Positions 23,576-32,252 of a stretch of 32,719 nt of DNA are shown one piece after another. The stretch is from NCBI GenBank assembly GCA_012719195.1, contig JAAYAV010000389.1:1-32719 (forward strand), written 5' to 3'. Under the pieces are notes generated by a model. That model saw only the letters and a list, made by a program, of their open reading frames with translations, did no database searches and was not told where the DNA came from. The DNA is from Anaerolineae bacterium (GTDB taxonomy: Bacteria > Chloroflexota > Anaerolineae > DRVO01). A program made the position numbers and the translations under genes. Numbering within the stretch: the first letter of the stretch is position 1; every line of letters begins with the position of its first letter.

Positions 23576-24742
23576 CTAGGCGCGGCCGGCCAGCGCCTTG
23601 CGAATGCGCCTCAGCGCCTTCTCGATATTGGCCACCGAGTTAGCATACGAAAGGCGGATGTGGCCCTCTCCGTAGGCGCCGAAGGACGTCCCGGCCAGGG
23701 TGGCCACGCCGGCGTCGTTGAGAAGGTAGGTCTCCATCTGCTTGCTTGTCAGGCCGGTCCCGGTAATGTCCGGGAAGACGTAGAAAGCTCCCGACGGCTT
23801 CAGGCAGCGGATTCCGGGGATGTTGTTGAGGCCGTCCACGATGACGTCTCGCCGCTGACGGAAGGCAGCCACCATTTCGCCCACGGCGTCCTGCGGTCCG
23901 GTGAGTGCCTCTACGCCAGCCCACTGCGTGTGGGCGCTAGTGCAGGAGTTGGAGTTGATCTGCAGTCTTGTCACGTGCTCGGCCAGGGCCACCGGCATGA
24001 CGCCGTAGCCCAAACGCCAGCCGGTCATGGCGTACGTCTTGGAGAAGCCGTCCAGGATCACAGTCTTCTCCGCCATTCCCGGGAGACTGGAGATGCTGGA
24101 GAACTCGCCTTCGTAGATGATGCGGCCGTAGATCTCGTCCGCCAGGATGACGACGTCCCGGTCCCGCACCACCCGAGCGACGGCCTCGAGATCGCCACGC
24201 GTCAACACGCCGCCCGTGGGGTTGGCGGGAGAGTTGAGGATGATGAGGCGCGTCCGGTCGGTGACCAGTGACTCAAGCTCAGTCGTATCGAGCCGAAACT
24301 GGTTCGCCTGCAGAAGCGGCATGGGCACAGGAGTGCCACCGGCGAACTTAATCATCGACTCGTAGATCGGGAAGCCGGGGTTGGGGTAGACGACCTCATC
24401 CCCCTCCTCGACCAGCGCTGTGATCACGAAGTACATGATGGGCTTGCCGCCCGGCACCACGACCACCTGCGCCGGATCCACCTCGATGCCGCGGGTAGCA
24501 GAGACCTCGTTGGCGATGGCTCGGCGCAGATCCGGGATCCCGGCGGCCGGCGTGTAGTGAGTCTGGCCGTCACGGAGCGCGCGCACCGCCGCATCCACGA
24601 TGTTGGCCGGCGTATCAAAGTCCGGCTCGCCGATTTCCAGGTGCACGACATCACGTCCCTGCGCCTCGAGAGCGCGGGCCGCTGCGAGCACCTCGAACGC
24701 CGTCTCAGTGCCCAGTCTGCTCATCTTCTTCGAGAAACGCAT
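23576..24742 (-). CDS. PLP-dependent class I/II aminotransferase (aspartate aminotransferase-like)
   Basis: This 388-residue fold-type I aminotransferase transfers amino groups between an amino acid and a keto acid. PLP binding residues are visible: K235 in GFSKTYAMTGWRLGY, N174 in NSPANPTGG, D202 and Y205 in ADEIYG, and the C-terminal arginine motif HIRLSYA that binds the substrate carboxylate. The N-terminal LEIGEPDFDTP and THYTPAAGIPDLR are typical of the type I-gamma group that includes aspartate and some aromatic or alanine aminotransferases, so substrate cannot be fixed. It is cytoplasmic. A promoter lies upstream and the T-box leader follows, so it is probably a separate transcription unit from ileS. 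Confidence 0.9.
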   Translation of the reverse strand: MRFSKKMSRLGTETAFEVLAAARALEAQGRDVVHLEIGEPDFDTPANIVDAAVRALRDGQTHYTPAAGIPDLRRAIANEVSATRGIEVDPAQVVVVPGGKPIMYFVITALVEEGDEVVYPNPGFPIYESMIKFAGGTPVPMPLLQANQFRLDTTELESLVTDRTRLIILNSPANPTGGVLTRGDLEAVARVVRDRDVVILADEIYGRIIYEGEFSSISSLPGMAEKTVILDGFSKTYAMTGWRLGYGVMPVALAEHVTRLQINSNSCTSAHTQWAGVEALTGPQDAVGEMVAAFRQRRDVIVDGLNNIPGIRCLKPSGAFYVFPDITGTGLTSKQMETYLLNDAGVATLAGTSFGAYGEGHIRLSYANSVANIEKALRRIRKALAGRA

Positions 24743-24788
24743 TGCTCCACCTCACTGGTGCCTGATCCCCTCACTCTGACACGGCCAC

Positions 24789-24817
24789 ATTATCACACGG
24801 CGAGCACACCCTGTCGA
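24789..24817 (-). promoter_or_regulatory. Promoter for the aminotransferase gene
   Basis: On the minus strand TCGACA (24817-24812) and GATAAT (24794-24789) are 17 bases apart. The gene's ATG is about 40 bases after the expected start, with a GGTGGAG ribosome-binding site. The gap to the divergent glycan operon (24743-24927) holds this promoter and the operon's promoter and no other gene. Confidence 0.5.
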
Positions 24818-24889
24818 GGCCCGCGGCAGGGAGGTATAAGGTGCCCGACGCGCCTGGGCCGGTAGCGGCCGGCGGAGGCCGTACAGCCG

Positions 24890-24918
24890 TTGCCGCAGGG
24901 TACCCCGTATGCTATGAT
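24890..24918 (+). promoter_or_regulatory. Promoter of the surface-glycan operon, probably leaderless
   Basis: TTGCCG at 24890-24895 and TATGAT at 24913-24918 are 17 bases apart. The expected transcription start is within about four bases of the ATG at 24928, and no ribosome-binding site lies between. This makes a leaderless transcript likely for the first gene of the operon. Confidence 0.65.
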
Positions 24919-24927
24919 CGCGCTTCT

Positions 24928-25590
24928 ATGGCTACCAGCGTGCATTCCACGGCGGTTGTCTACCCCAACGTACAGCTCGGCGACGGCGTGACTGTGGGCG
25001 AGTATGTCGTCCTGGGCACGCCCCCGCGTGGCGCCTCTCCCGGTGAGCACGCCACCGTGATCGGGGCAGACAGCGTCATTCGCTCCCACACCGTCATCTA
25101 CGCCGGCAACATCATCGGAGCCGGCTTCCAGAGCGGCCATGCCACGCTTCTGCGCGAGTTCAACCACATCGGCGACCAGGTGAGCATCGGATCGCACACC
25201 GTCATCGAGCACCACGTCGAGATCGGGGACGGCGTTCGGATCCACTCCGGCGCCTTCATCCCCGAGTACTCTCTGCTGGAACCCGAGGCCTGGGTCGGCC
25301 CACACGTGACCTTCACCAACACGCTGCACCCTCTCTGCCCTCGCGCCAAGGACTGCCTCCGCGGGCCGCGGGTCCGGCGGGGCGCCAAGATCGGGGCCAA
25401 CGCCACCCTCCTTCCCGACTTGGAGGTGGGAGAAATGGCGCTGGTAGGAGCGGCCGCGGTCGTGGTTCAGGATGTCCCGGCGCGCATGGTGGTGGTGGGC
25501 AATCCGGCGCGCGTGGTCCGCAGCATCGACCTGCTCACCTGCCCGTATGGTCTCATGGACTCGCCGTACAACGTCACGAGCGAACGCTAG
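24928..25590 (+). CDS. Left-handed beta-helix N-acetyltransferase for an amino sugar
   Basis: This 220-residue protein is a hexapeptide-repeat acyltransferase: the repeats run over most of its length (for example VYPNVQLGDGVTVGEYVVLG and SIGSHTVIEHHVEIGDGVRI, read in parts). It ends in MVVVGNPARVVR, the usual closing turn. The order of repeats resembles the WlbB/WbpD and FdtC/QdtC acetyltransferases, which acetylate the 3-amino group of nucleotide sugars. I start at the ATG at 24928, which lies directly after a promoter; the frame runs back to 24841 but without a start signal. The next gene, a sugar aminotransferase 12 bases downstream, supports a role in making an acetamido sugar. The sugar itself is not known. 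Confidence 0.85.
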   Translation: MATSVHSTAVVYPNVQLGDGVTVGEYVVLGTPPRGASPGEHATVIGADSVIRSHTVIYAGNIIGAGFQSGHATLLREFNHIGDQVSIGSHTVIEHHVEIGDGVRIHSGAFIPEYSLLEPEAWVGPHVTFTNTLHPLCPRAKDCLRGPRVRRGAKIGANATLLPDLEVGEMALVGAAAVVVQDVPARMVVVGNPARVVRSIDLLTCPYGLMDSPYNVTSER

Positions 25591-25602
25591 ACGGAGGGCG
25601 CG

Positions 25603-26730
25603 ATGGATCAGATACCGCTGGTGGACCTCGGGGCGCAGTACCACTCCCTAAGGGACGAAATGGACGCCGCCATTCAGGGCATTCTCGACAGCACCCGCTT
25701 CATCGGGGGTCCGGAGATCGCCGGCTTTGAAGCCGAATTCGCCGCCTATTGTGAGGCCGCCCACTGTGTCGGCGTCTCGTCGGGTACTTCGGCGCTGACT
25801 CTCGCCCTACGCGCCTGCGGCATTGGCCCCGGCGACGAGGTAATCACCTGCAGCAACACCTTCGTGGCCACCGCGGAGGCGATTGCCCTGGTCGGCGCCA
25901 CTCCCGTGTTGGTGGACGCAACCCCCACCACCGGGGGCATGGACGCCCGGCAGACGGCCCTCGCCATCACCGGGCGCACGCGAGCCCTGCTGCCCGTCCA
26001 TCTCTACGGCCATCCCGCTGACCTCGACCCCCTGCTCGATCTATGTGAGCGGTACGGGCTGTACCTAGTTGAGGATGCCGCCCAGGCGCACGGGGCACGC
26101 TATCGGGGACGGCGCGTTGGATCGCTGGGGAGAGTGGCCTGTTTCTCCTTCTACCCGGGCAAGAACCTGGGCGCCTACGGGGACGCGGGAGCCATCGTCA
26201 CCAACGACCCCGAGATCGGCGAGGCGGTGCGCATGGCGGCAGACCACGGCCGCACGCCCGGCAGCAAGTACGAGCACTCGCGGGTGGGCGGGAATGACCG
26301 TATGGACGCGCTGCAGGCGGCGGTGCTGCGCGTGAAGCTTCGCCACCTCGACGGCTGGAATCGGCGCCGGCGCGAACACGCCGCTCACTACGACGCGTTG
26401 CTCACCGGTTCGGCGGCCGCCCCTCTGCAGCCGGCTGGCTGGGCCGAGCCGGTGTACCACCTCTACATCGTCCAGGTGCCGCCCCAGTCTCGAGCCGGTA
26501 TCCAGAAATGCCTGGGCGATGCCGGCATTGCCACCGGCATCCACTACCCGATACCGGTGCATCTGCAGCCCGCCTTCGCCGACCTGGGCTACCGTCCGGG
26601 AAGCCTACCGGTCTCGGAGGGGCTGGCGGAGAGCGTCCTCAGTCTGCCGATGTATGCAGAACTGCGGCCAGACCAGGTAGATGCCGTTTCCGCTCGCCTC
26701 CTGTCCTGCCTCAAGGACGAGGGCTTCTAG
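25603..26730 (+). CDS. DegT/DnrJ/EryC1/StrS-type sugar aminotransferase
   Basis: This 375-residue PLP enzyme transfers an amino group from glutamate to a keto nucleotide sugar. The family lysine is K187 in FSFYPGKNLGAYGDAG, with D158 and A160-Q161 in VEDAAQAHGA, and VGVSSGTSALTLAL at the phosphate-binding turn. The N-terminal IPLVDLGAQYHSL is typical of the WlbC/WbpE and FdtB/QdtB branch that makes 3-amino sugars. It sits between an N-acetyltransferase and a glycosyltransferase, as in such sugar pathways. The dehydratase, dehydrogenase or isomerase that would supply its substrate is not in the window. The ATG follows a GGAGGG site, and the stop is 5 bases before the next gene. Confidence 0.92.
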   Translation: MDQIPLVDLGAQYHSLRDEMDAAIQGILDSTRFIGGPEIAGFEAEFAAYCEAAHCVGVSSGTSALTLALRACGIGPGDEVITCSNTFVATAEAIALVGATPVLVDATPTTGGMDARQTALAITGRTRALLPVHLYGHPADLDPLLDLCERYGLYLVEDAAQAHGARYRGRRVGSLGRVACFSFYPGKNLGAYGDAGAIVTNDPEIGEAVRMAADHGRTPGSKYEHSRVGGNDRMDALQAAVLRVKLRHLDGWNRRRREHAAHYDALLTGSAAAPLQPAGWAEPVYHLYIVQVPPQSRAGIQKCLGDAGIATGIHYPIPVHLQPAFADLGYRPGSLPVSEGLAESVLSLPMYAELRPDQVDAVSARLLSCLKDEGF

Positions 26731-26735
26731 GCGCA

Positions 26736-27680
26736 ATGGGCTCCGGCAGCGGCTCCGTCGCCATCTCGGTGTTTGCGCCTGCCTACAACGAGGCGGGAAA
26801 CATCCCGCTGTTGCTGGAGAAGCTGGATCGCACCCTGCAGGCCCTGTCGGTGCCGGCGGAAGTGGTCATCGTGGACGATGGCTCCACCGATGGCACGGGA
26901 GACCTGCTCACCGAGGCGACCGCCCGCTATGCTTGGCTGCGCGTGATCCGTCACCGCCGCAACCTCGGCCTGACCGAAGCCATGCGGTCCGGCTTCGAGT
27001 CCGTCCGGGGTGACACGGTAGTCTTTCTCCCGGCGGATCTGGAAGCGGACCCAGAGGTAGACGTGCCCGCCCTGTTGGGGAAGCTCGAGGAAGGTTATGA
27101 CGTGGTGGCCGGGTGGCGGCAAGGCCGCAAGGACGGCAAGGTCCTGGCCTCCCGCATCTACAACTGGGTCTCAGCCCGACTCTTCGGCGTGCACGCCCAC
27201 GACATGAACTGGATCAAGGCATTCCGGCGCGAAGTCCTGGACGACCTCCAGCTTCGGTCGGACTGGCACCGGTTCATCCTGGTCATCGCCGCCGCGCACG
27301 GCTACCGCGTGGGAGAGGTGAAGACCTCCTACCAACCCCGGCAGCACGGGCGCTCCAAGTTCGGCATCGGCCGCATACCGCGCTCGTTCCTAGACGTGCT
27401 GGTGGTCAAGTTCTTGCTCACTTTCAGCCGCAAGCCCATGCTCTTCTTCGGCGGGTTGGGGTTGGCCTGCGAGGCGGTGGGCGGGCTCATCGGGGCTTTT
27501 CTGGTGGTGCTCTACCTGCTGGAGCAGACTCAGGTGCGCCCCCTTTTCAACCTCTCGTTGGTGCTGGTTGTCGCCGGGCTGCTTCTCTTCTTGGTGGGCT
27601 TCCTCGCCGAGCTGATCGTGGCCCAGACCGAGCAGCTCGAGTCTGTCCTCGCCGAACTGCGTCGCCAGAACCGGAGTTGA
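26736..27680 (+). CDS. GT2 glycosyltransferase with two C-terminal membrane helices (DPM1/GtrB-like)
   Basis: I start at the ATG at 26736 (314 residues), 5 bases after the previous stop; the open frame to 26508 is only read-through within the aminotransferase gene. Residues 10-215 are a GT-A domain: VFAPAYNEAGNI, VIVDDGSTDGT (45-54), an acidic PADLEADP motif at 99-106 and PRQHGRSKFG at 201-210. Two hydrophobic segments follow, about 234-262 and 272-295. This layout is that of dolichol/polyprenyl-phosphate sugar synthases and GtrB, which load a sugar on a lipid phosphate at the inner face. The product could feed the GT39-type enzymes in this operon. The identity of the sugar is unknown. Confidence 0.88.
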   Translation: MGSGSGSVAISVFAPAYNEAGNIPLLLEKLDRTLQALSVPAEVVIVDDGSTDGTGDLLTEATARYAWLRVIRHRRNLGLTEAMRSGFESVRGDTVVFLPADLEADPEVDVPALLGKLEEGYDVVAGWRQGRKDGKVLASRIYNWVSARLFGVHAHDMNWIKAFRREVLDDLQLRSDWHRFILVIAAAHGYRVGEVKTSYQPRQHGRSKFGIGRIPRSFLDVLVVKFLLTFSRKPMLFFGGLGLACEAVGGLIGAFLVVLYLLEQTQVRPLFNLSLVLVVAGLLLFLVGFLAELIVAQTEQLESVLAELRRQNRS

Positions 27681-27683
27681 CCC

Positions 27684-28913
27684 GTGAAGGTGCTAGTCCT
27701 CACCCACAATCTGCCCCGCTTCCCGGGCGACTTCAGCGGTACCTTCATCGATGCCCTGGCGACCGCCATGGTCAGACAGGGCGCGGAGGTCCGCGTTCTG
27801 GCGCCTCATGATGTCGACTACGTCTCGCCCCGGGAGTTGCCCTACGGTCTAGACCTTTACCGCTATGCCTGGCCCGCGACCTACGAGACCGTTGGCTACA
27901 TGCGCAGTATGGAGGCCGACCTGCGACCGCGGCGCGCCAGCCTGCTGGCGACGCCGGCCAGCCTCGCCTTCGGTACCGCCGCCGGCGTTCGGCTGGCGCG
28001 GCAATGGGAGCCGGACATCATCCACGCCCATTGGCTCCTCCCCAACGGCCTGATAGGCGCTGCCATCAGCCGGATCACCGGTGTGCCCCTGGTCGCTTCC
28101 CTGCCAGGTTCGGACCTATTGGTGGCGCGCCTGAACGCTGCCACCCGTGGCCTGGCGCGCTACGCTCTCGGCCGGTCGCACTTGGTGACGGCCAACAGCC
28201 ACGAACTGCGTGATGTAGCGCTGTCGCTGGGTGCCGCCGAGGACCGCTTCGATCTGATCGTATATGGCGTCGACCCCGACGAAGTGAAGGCTGACCCGCT
28301 AGCCGGCGAGGCCAAGCGCCGTGAACTGGGCCTGAGCCCCAGCGACTTCGCCGTCCTGGCAGTGGGCCGGATGGTGCCCAAGAAGGGCTTCCGCTACCTG
28401 ATCCAGGCGCTGCCTCAGCTCCTCACCCGGGTCCCGACTGCGCGGCTTGTCATGGTGGGCGACGGCGACGAGCGCGCCAACCTGGAGCGCATGGCTTCGG
28501 CCATGGGCATCCGGCGGTCGGTCGAGTTCGTGGGAACGGTGCCACGGGACGAGATAGTCGCTTACTACAGCGCCGCCGATGCGCTCGCCATGCCATCCGT
28601 CACCGAGCCCGAGGACGGCCTCAACGTCTGCGTGCTCGACGCCATGGCCTGCGGGCTCCCCATCGTGGCCAGCACGGTGGCTGGCAACCCGCTCGTGGTC
28701 GAGGACGGAGTCAACGGTCTGCTCGTACCCGAGCGCCGGGCCGATCTGCTGGCCGACGCTCTTGCCCGGCTTCACAGCGATCGCCGACACCTGAGGGCCC
28801 TCGGTCAGGCCGGCCGCCGCCGCGTAGAGGCGGAGTTCGCCTGGCCGCACCTCGCCGCCCGCTACCTGGACCACTTCGAGCGCATCGCCGGCAATCACGC
28901 TACGGCCGACTAG
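27684..28913 (+). CDS. GT4-family glycosyltransferase
   Basis: This 409-residue GT-B enzyme uses a nucleotide sugar to extend a glycan at the inner face of the membrane. The N-terminal domain begins MKVLVLTHNLPRFPGD and has HAHWLLPNGLIG; the C-terminal donor domain has VGRMVPKKGFRYLIQAL, LVMVGDGDERANLE and MACGLPIVAS. The usual E-x7-E donor motif reads D-x7-D here (DGLNVCVLD), a conservative change. A GTG start at 27684 lies 3 bases after the GT2 stop. The nearest homologues by pattern are colanic acid and capsule GT4 enzymes. Donor and acceptor are not known. Confidence 0.92.
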   Translation: MKVLVLTHNLPRFPGDFSGTFIDALATAMVRQGAEVRVLAPHDVDYVSPRELPYGLDLYRYAWPATYETVGYMRSMEADLRPRRASLLATPASLAFGTAAGVRLARQWEPDIIHAHWLLPNGLIGAAISRITGVPLVASLPGSDLLVARLNAATRGLARYALGRSHLVTANSHELRDVALSLGAAEDRFDLIVYGVDPDEVKADPLAGEAKRRELGLSPSDFAVLAVGRMVPKKGFRYLIQALPQLLTRVPTARLVMVGDGDERANLERMASAMGIRRSVEFVGTVPRDEIVAYYSAADALAMPSVTEPEDGLNVCVLDAMACGLPIVASTVAGNPLVVEDGVNGLLVPERRADLLADALARLHSDRRHLRALGQAGRRRVEAEFAWPHLAARYLDHFERIAGNHATAD

Positions 28914-28917
28914 CGGC

Positions 28918-29889
28918 ATGGGTGCGCACGATCGAGGCGCCGCCTTCCTGGCCGGGTTGCGGCAACTTCTGGCGCATCCGTGGCTGCGGATGACCGTTCT
29001 CGGGCTCAGTCTCGCCTTTCTCTTCCTCGTACTGCGCGCCTACTGGGCCGATATGCGAAGCCTCCAAGTAGCAGTGCGCTGGTGGTGGGTTGCCGCGAGC
29101 GTAGCCGTCCTCTTGCCGTGCCTTCTGATGGAGGTCTGGCTATGGCGCTCGCTGCTGGACCAGATCGGTTGGTCCTTGCCCCTGCGGGGCGCAGCGGGGG
29201 TATGGTTCCTCTCCAATCTGGCGCGCTACATCCCCGGGAATGTCTGGCAGTTCGTAGGCATGATGGAGTTGGGAGCGGCGAGCGGCATTCCGAGGAAGGC
29301 CATACTTGCCAGCGTGCTTCTGCACCAGCTCTTCTCCAATCTGACCGGCCTGCTCGCAGGCTTACCCGCTCTCGCCAATGCCGCCCGGATTGCGCCGACG
29401 GTGCTTCTGGCGGTGCTAGTGGTACTCGTGGCCGGCATAGCCGTGGCCCTTTCCCCTCCGGTGCTGGCCGGGGCCGGTCGCGCCCTCAACAGCATCGTGC
29501 GGCCCACCACGGCAGGGGTACAACTCCGCCGACGGCCGCTAATCGCCCTCTTCTGCGGCTACTGCCTCTACTGGGTCTGGCTGGGCACCGCGTTCTGGCT
29601 GCTTGGCCGTGGCCTCGGCGCCGGTTCCGGATCACTGGTCGGCTGGGCGTCGGCCTTTCCCGCTTCCTATGTCGCCGGCTACCTGTCTCTGCTAACGCCG
29701 AGCGGAGTCGGGGTGCGCGAGGGTGTGTTGGCACTGCTGCTGGCGCCGGTGGCCGGGGCGGGGCTGGCCGGGGTGGTGGCTCTGGTGGCCCGGCTCTGGC
29801 TCACTCTAGCGGAACTCCTTGCGGCGGCGGTGGCCCTGGCGGCCAACCGCTCCCTGTTCCGGTCGGCCCGCGGCGGAGGCAGGACGTGA
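28918..29889 (+). CDS. Flippase-like membrane protein (LPG synthase transmembrane/UPF0104 family)
   Basis: This 323-residue polytopic protein matches the lysylphosphatidylglycerol-synthase transmembrane family (AglD2/MprF-like). Characteristic motifs include LSNLARYIPGNVWQFVGM near residue 100-115, and a second membrane block with TPSGVGVREGVLALLL near 263-278. Members are proposed to move lipid-linked sugars or lipids across the membrane. Its place between a GT4 enzyme and large outer-face transferases fits that idea, but the role is inference. The ATG begins 4 bases after the GT4 gene, and its stop overlaps the next gene's GTG (GTGA). Confidence 0.82.
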   Translation: MGAHDRGAAFLAGLRQLLAHPWLRMTVLGLSLAFLFLVLRAYWADMRSLQVAVRWWWVAASVAVLLPCLLMEVWLWRSLLDQIGWSLPLRGAAGVWFLSNLARYIPGNVWQFVGMMELGAASGIPRKAILASVLLHQLFSNLTGLLAGLPALANAARIAPTVLLAVLVVLVAGIAVALSPPVLAGAGRALNSIVRPTTAGVQLRRRPLIALFCGYCLYWVWLGTAFWLLGRGLGAGSGSLVGWASAFPASYVAGYLSLLTPSGVGVREGVLALLLAPVAGAGLAGVVALVARLWLTLAELLAAAVALAANRSLFRSARGGGRT

Positions 29890-32252
29890 GGCTGACTCGA
29901 CCGTGCCGGGCCGCCGTGATGCTGGTCGGCGCTGCCGCGCTGGCCTTCACCGTCTTCTTCGCCTGGTTCGCCATCGAGCGCCACAACGGGCTCATGACGC
30001 ACACGGCCGACTTGGGCCAGATTGACCTGGCGATCTGGAACACCCTGCACGGCTGCTTCGTCCAAGAGGTGAAAGGCGAGGCGATAAGCACTCGCCTCAC
30101 CGATCACATCGAGCCGATCTTCTGGCCGGTGTCGGTAGTGTTCGGACTCTGGGACGACGCGCGGGCACTGCTGTCGCTGCAAGCCCTGGTGCTTGGCATG
30201 ACCGCGCTAGTGGTGGCGGGCGCGGTGTATGCCTGGTGGCCCGGCCGGTTGACGACTGCCGGCTGCCTCGCCGCCACTTGGGCGGCCCTGGCCTACCTGG
30301 CGGCGCCTGCAACCCAAGCGGCCACGGTGGCGGACTTCCACGCCTCGCCGTTGGCTGTCCTGCCGCTGGCCCTGTTGCTGCTCACGGGGCGTCGGGGCCG
30401 CACTTGGCCGGCACTTGTCGCCGCCGGGACAGCACTGGCAGTCAAGGAAGAGATTGCGCTGGTGGTCGCGGTCGCCTGTCTCGTTCTGGCGGTAACCTCT
30501 CGCTGGAAGGCAGGTTACCCGGCGGCGGCGCTAGCGCTAGCCTGGTTCCTGCTCGCTACGATGGTGATCATCCCCTCGTACAGCGCGGAAGCCTACGGTG
30601 AGGCGACAATGCCCTACCTGGCCCGCTACGAAGCTTCGGAGACGACCGGCGATCCGTCACTTCCGGCGCTCGTCACCGGCGTGCTGCGACGGGCGCTGGA
30701 GTCCGACCGCCTTCTGTACGTCGCCGGTCTGCTGGCCAGTTTCGCCTTCCTGCCCCTATTCGCTCCCGAGGTGGCTCTGGTGGCGGCGCCGCTGATCGCG
30801 GCCAACGTGCTCAGCCACTACTCGGCCCAGTTCTCCGGCCAGTTCCACTACAGCGCACCTTTCATGTCCGTCCTCGCCATCGCTGCCGGGGTAGGCGCGA
30901 CGCGCGTCCTTGGCTGGGCCTGGAGACGGAGCCACCTCTTGTCGGGCCTTGTCCTGGCCGCGGCGCTCCTAGTGCCTGCGGTTCACCATATGGACGCGGG
31001 CTTCACTCCCCTGGGCGCGGAGTATTACCTCCATCGCCCCACCTCGTCTCGCGCCGATCTCCTGGAGCGCTTCCGTCCGCTGATCGGCCAGCAAGCGTCA
31101 CTATCCGTCACCCCGGCCCTTCACCCGCACTTGAGCCACCGTCAGCACATCTACACCTTCCCCGACCTGGGCGAGGCCGACTACGTGCTGCTGGATGTCG
31201 CCGGCACCACGGACATGCACCCGGCCGATGTCCGACAGAGCTTCGACGCTCTCCTCGCCGGCGGCTACGGGATCGTTGATGCTGATGCCGGGATGGTGCT
31301 TCTCGCTCGTGGCCAGGGAGGTGAGCAACTGCCGTCCCGGTTCTTCCGCTTCGCCGGCACCGACCGCGCTCCCGCCCATCGCCTGGAGGTGCAGTTCGGC
31401 ACCAGCCTCCGCCTGCTCGGCTACGATTGGCTGGACGACCCCAAATGGGGCTACACCTATATGCGGCTCTACTGGGAAGCCCTCGCCCCGCTCACGGACG
31501 AACTGATGCCCCACTTCCTGCTGGTGGACGGCGCGGGCGAGGTCATCACCGACAGCCGGTCGACTCCCTTCCTGGAGCCACACTGGCTGCCCCTCAGCCG
31601 CTGGACTCCCGGACAGGTTTGGATCACTACCTCCCTTCCGGCCGCACTCGGCGACGCCTGGGGCGCTTACGTCGGCGTGGTGGTGGACGGGCAGTATGAC
31701 CAGACCGCGGCCCGCCTCTCTCCCAGCGCGTCGGGCGCCGGCCAGGTCGTGTCCTCGACCAACCTTGTGCGCCTGGATCCCGTGCAACGCGTTCGGGCCG
31801 GGCTTCGGCCGTCGCTCAAACCACTCGCCGTCCTGCCTCCGCCGGACCAGGGTCAGGCCACGCCACTGGGCGGGTGGCTCCATTTCCACGGCGCCCGCGT
31901 CCCGGGACGCATTGCGCCCGGTGAAGCGCTTGCGGTCACCACCTACTGGAGCCGGCCGTCCGCCGCCGACTTCGAGCTGGCTCTCTCCATCCGGCTACTC
32001 GATTCCACTGGCGTCGTGGCAGCCCAGATCGACGGTCCAGTTCAGCAGGGGCTCTACCCGCCCAGGGCCTGGATCGCAGGAGAGATCGTGCCTGACCGCA
32101 AGACGCTGTCAGATGCCTCCGAGCTGGGTTCGGGCCAGTACACTGTGATCGTCATTCCCTACGATCCCGCCACCGGCGCTCCCCTGGAATCGGTGGGGAG
32201 CGGGCTCGTGCTGGGTACCGTTGTGGTCGTACCCGCGGACGTGACGCCATGA
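29886..32252 (+). CDS. DUF2079 membrane protein with two C-terminal beta-sandwich modules
   Basis: I start at the GTG at 29886 (788 residues), which overlaps the flippase stop; the open frame to 28980 lies in another frame of that gene. Residues 1-400 are a polytopic membrane part of the DUF2079 family, a GT-C-like group, with the pattern TADLGQIDLAIWNTL (40-54) and TDHIEPIFW (72-80). From about 500 to 640, and again from about 655 to 788, there are two beta-rich modules: LLGYDWLDDP with LYWEAL, and LGGWLHFHGARVPG with TYWSRPS, WIAGEIVPDR and QYTVIVIPYDPATGAPL. They look like copies of one domain, also present at the end of the GT39-type protein at 4447. The likely role is sugar transfer outside the membrane with a ligand-binding tail; this is inference. 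Confidence 0.8.
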   Translation: MRLTRPCRAAVMLVGAAALAFTVFFAWFAIERHNGLMTHTADLGQIDLAIWNTLHGCFVQEVKGEAISTRLTDHIEPIFWPVSVVFGLWDDARALLSLQALVLGMTALVVAGAVYAWWPGRLTTAGCLAATWAALAYLAAPATQAATVADFHASPLAVLPLALLLLTGRRGRTWPALVAAGTALAVKEEIALVVAVACLVLAVTSRWKAGYPAAALALAWFLLATMVIIPSYSAEAYGEATMPYLARYEASETTGDPSLPALVTGVLRRALESDRLLYVAGLLASFAFLPLFAPEVALVAAPLIAANVLSHYSAQFSGQFHYSAPFMSVLAIAAGVGATRVLGWAWRRSHLLSGLVLAAALLVPAVHHMDAGFTPLGAEYYLHRPTSSRADLLERFRPLIGQQASLSVTPALHPHLSHRQHIYTFPDLGEADYVLLDVAGTTDMHPADVRQSFDALLAGGYGIVDADAGMVLLARGQGGEQLPSRFFRFAGTDRAPAHRLEVQFGTSLRLLGYDWLDDPKWGYTYMRLYWEALAPLTDELMPHFLLVDGAGEVITDSRSTPFLEPHWLPLSRWTPGQVWITTSLPAALGDAWGAYVGVVVDGQYDQTAARLSPSASGAGQVVSSTNLVRLDPVQRVRAGLRPSLKPLAVLPPPDQGQATPLGGWLHFHGARVPGRIAPGEALAVTTYWSRPSAADFELALSIRLLDSTGVVAAQIDGPVQQGLYPPRAWIAGEIVPDRKTLSDASELGSGQYTVIVIPYDPATGAPLESVGSGLVLGTVVVVPADVTP

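Noticed and set aside
28980..29885. Long upstream extension of the DUF2079 frame
   Set aside because: This stretch is an off-frame reading of the flippase gene, poor in hydrophobic segments; the GTG at 29886 with GTGA overlap is the natural start.
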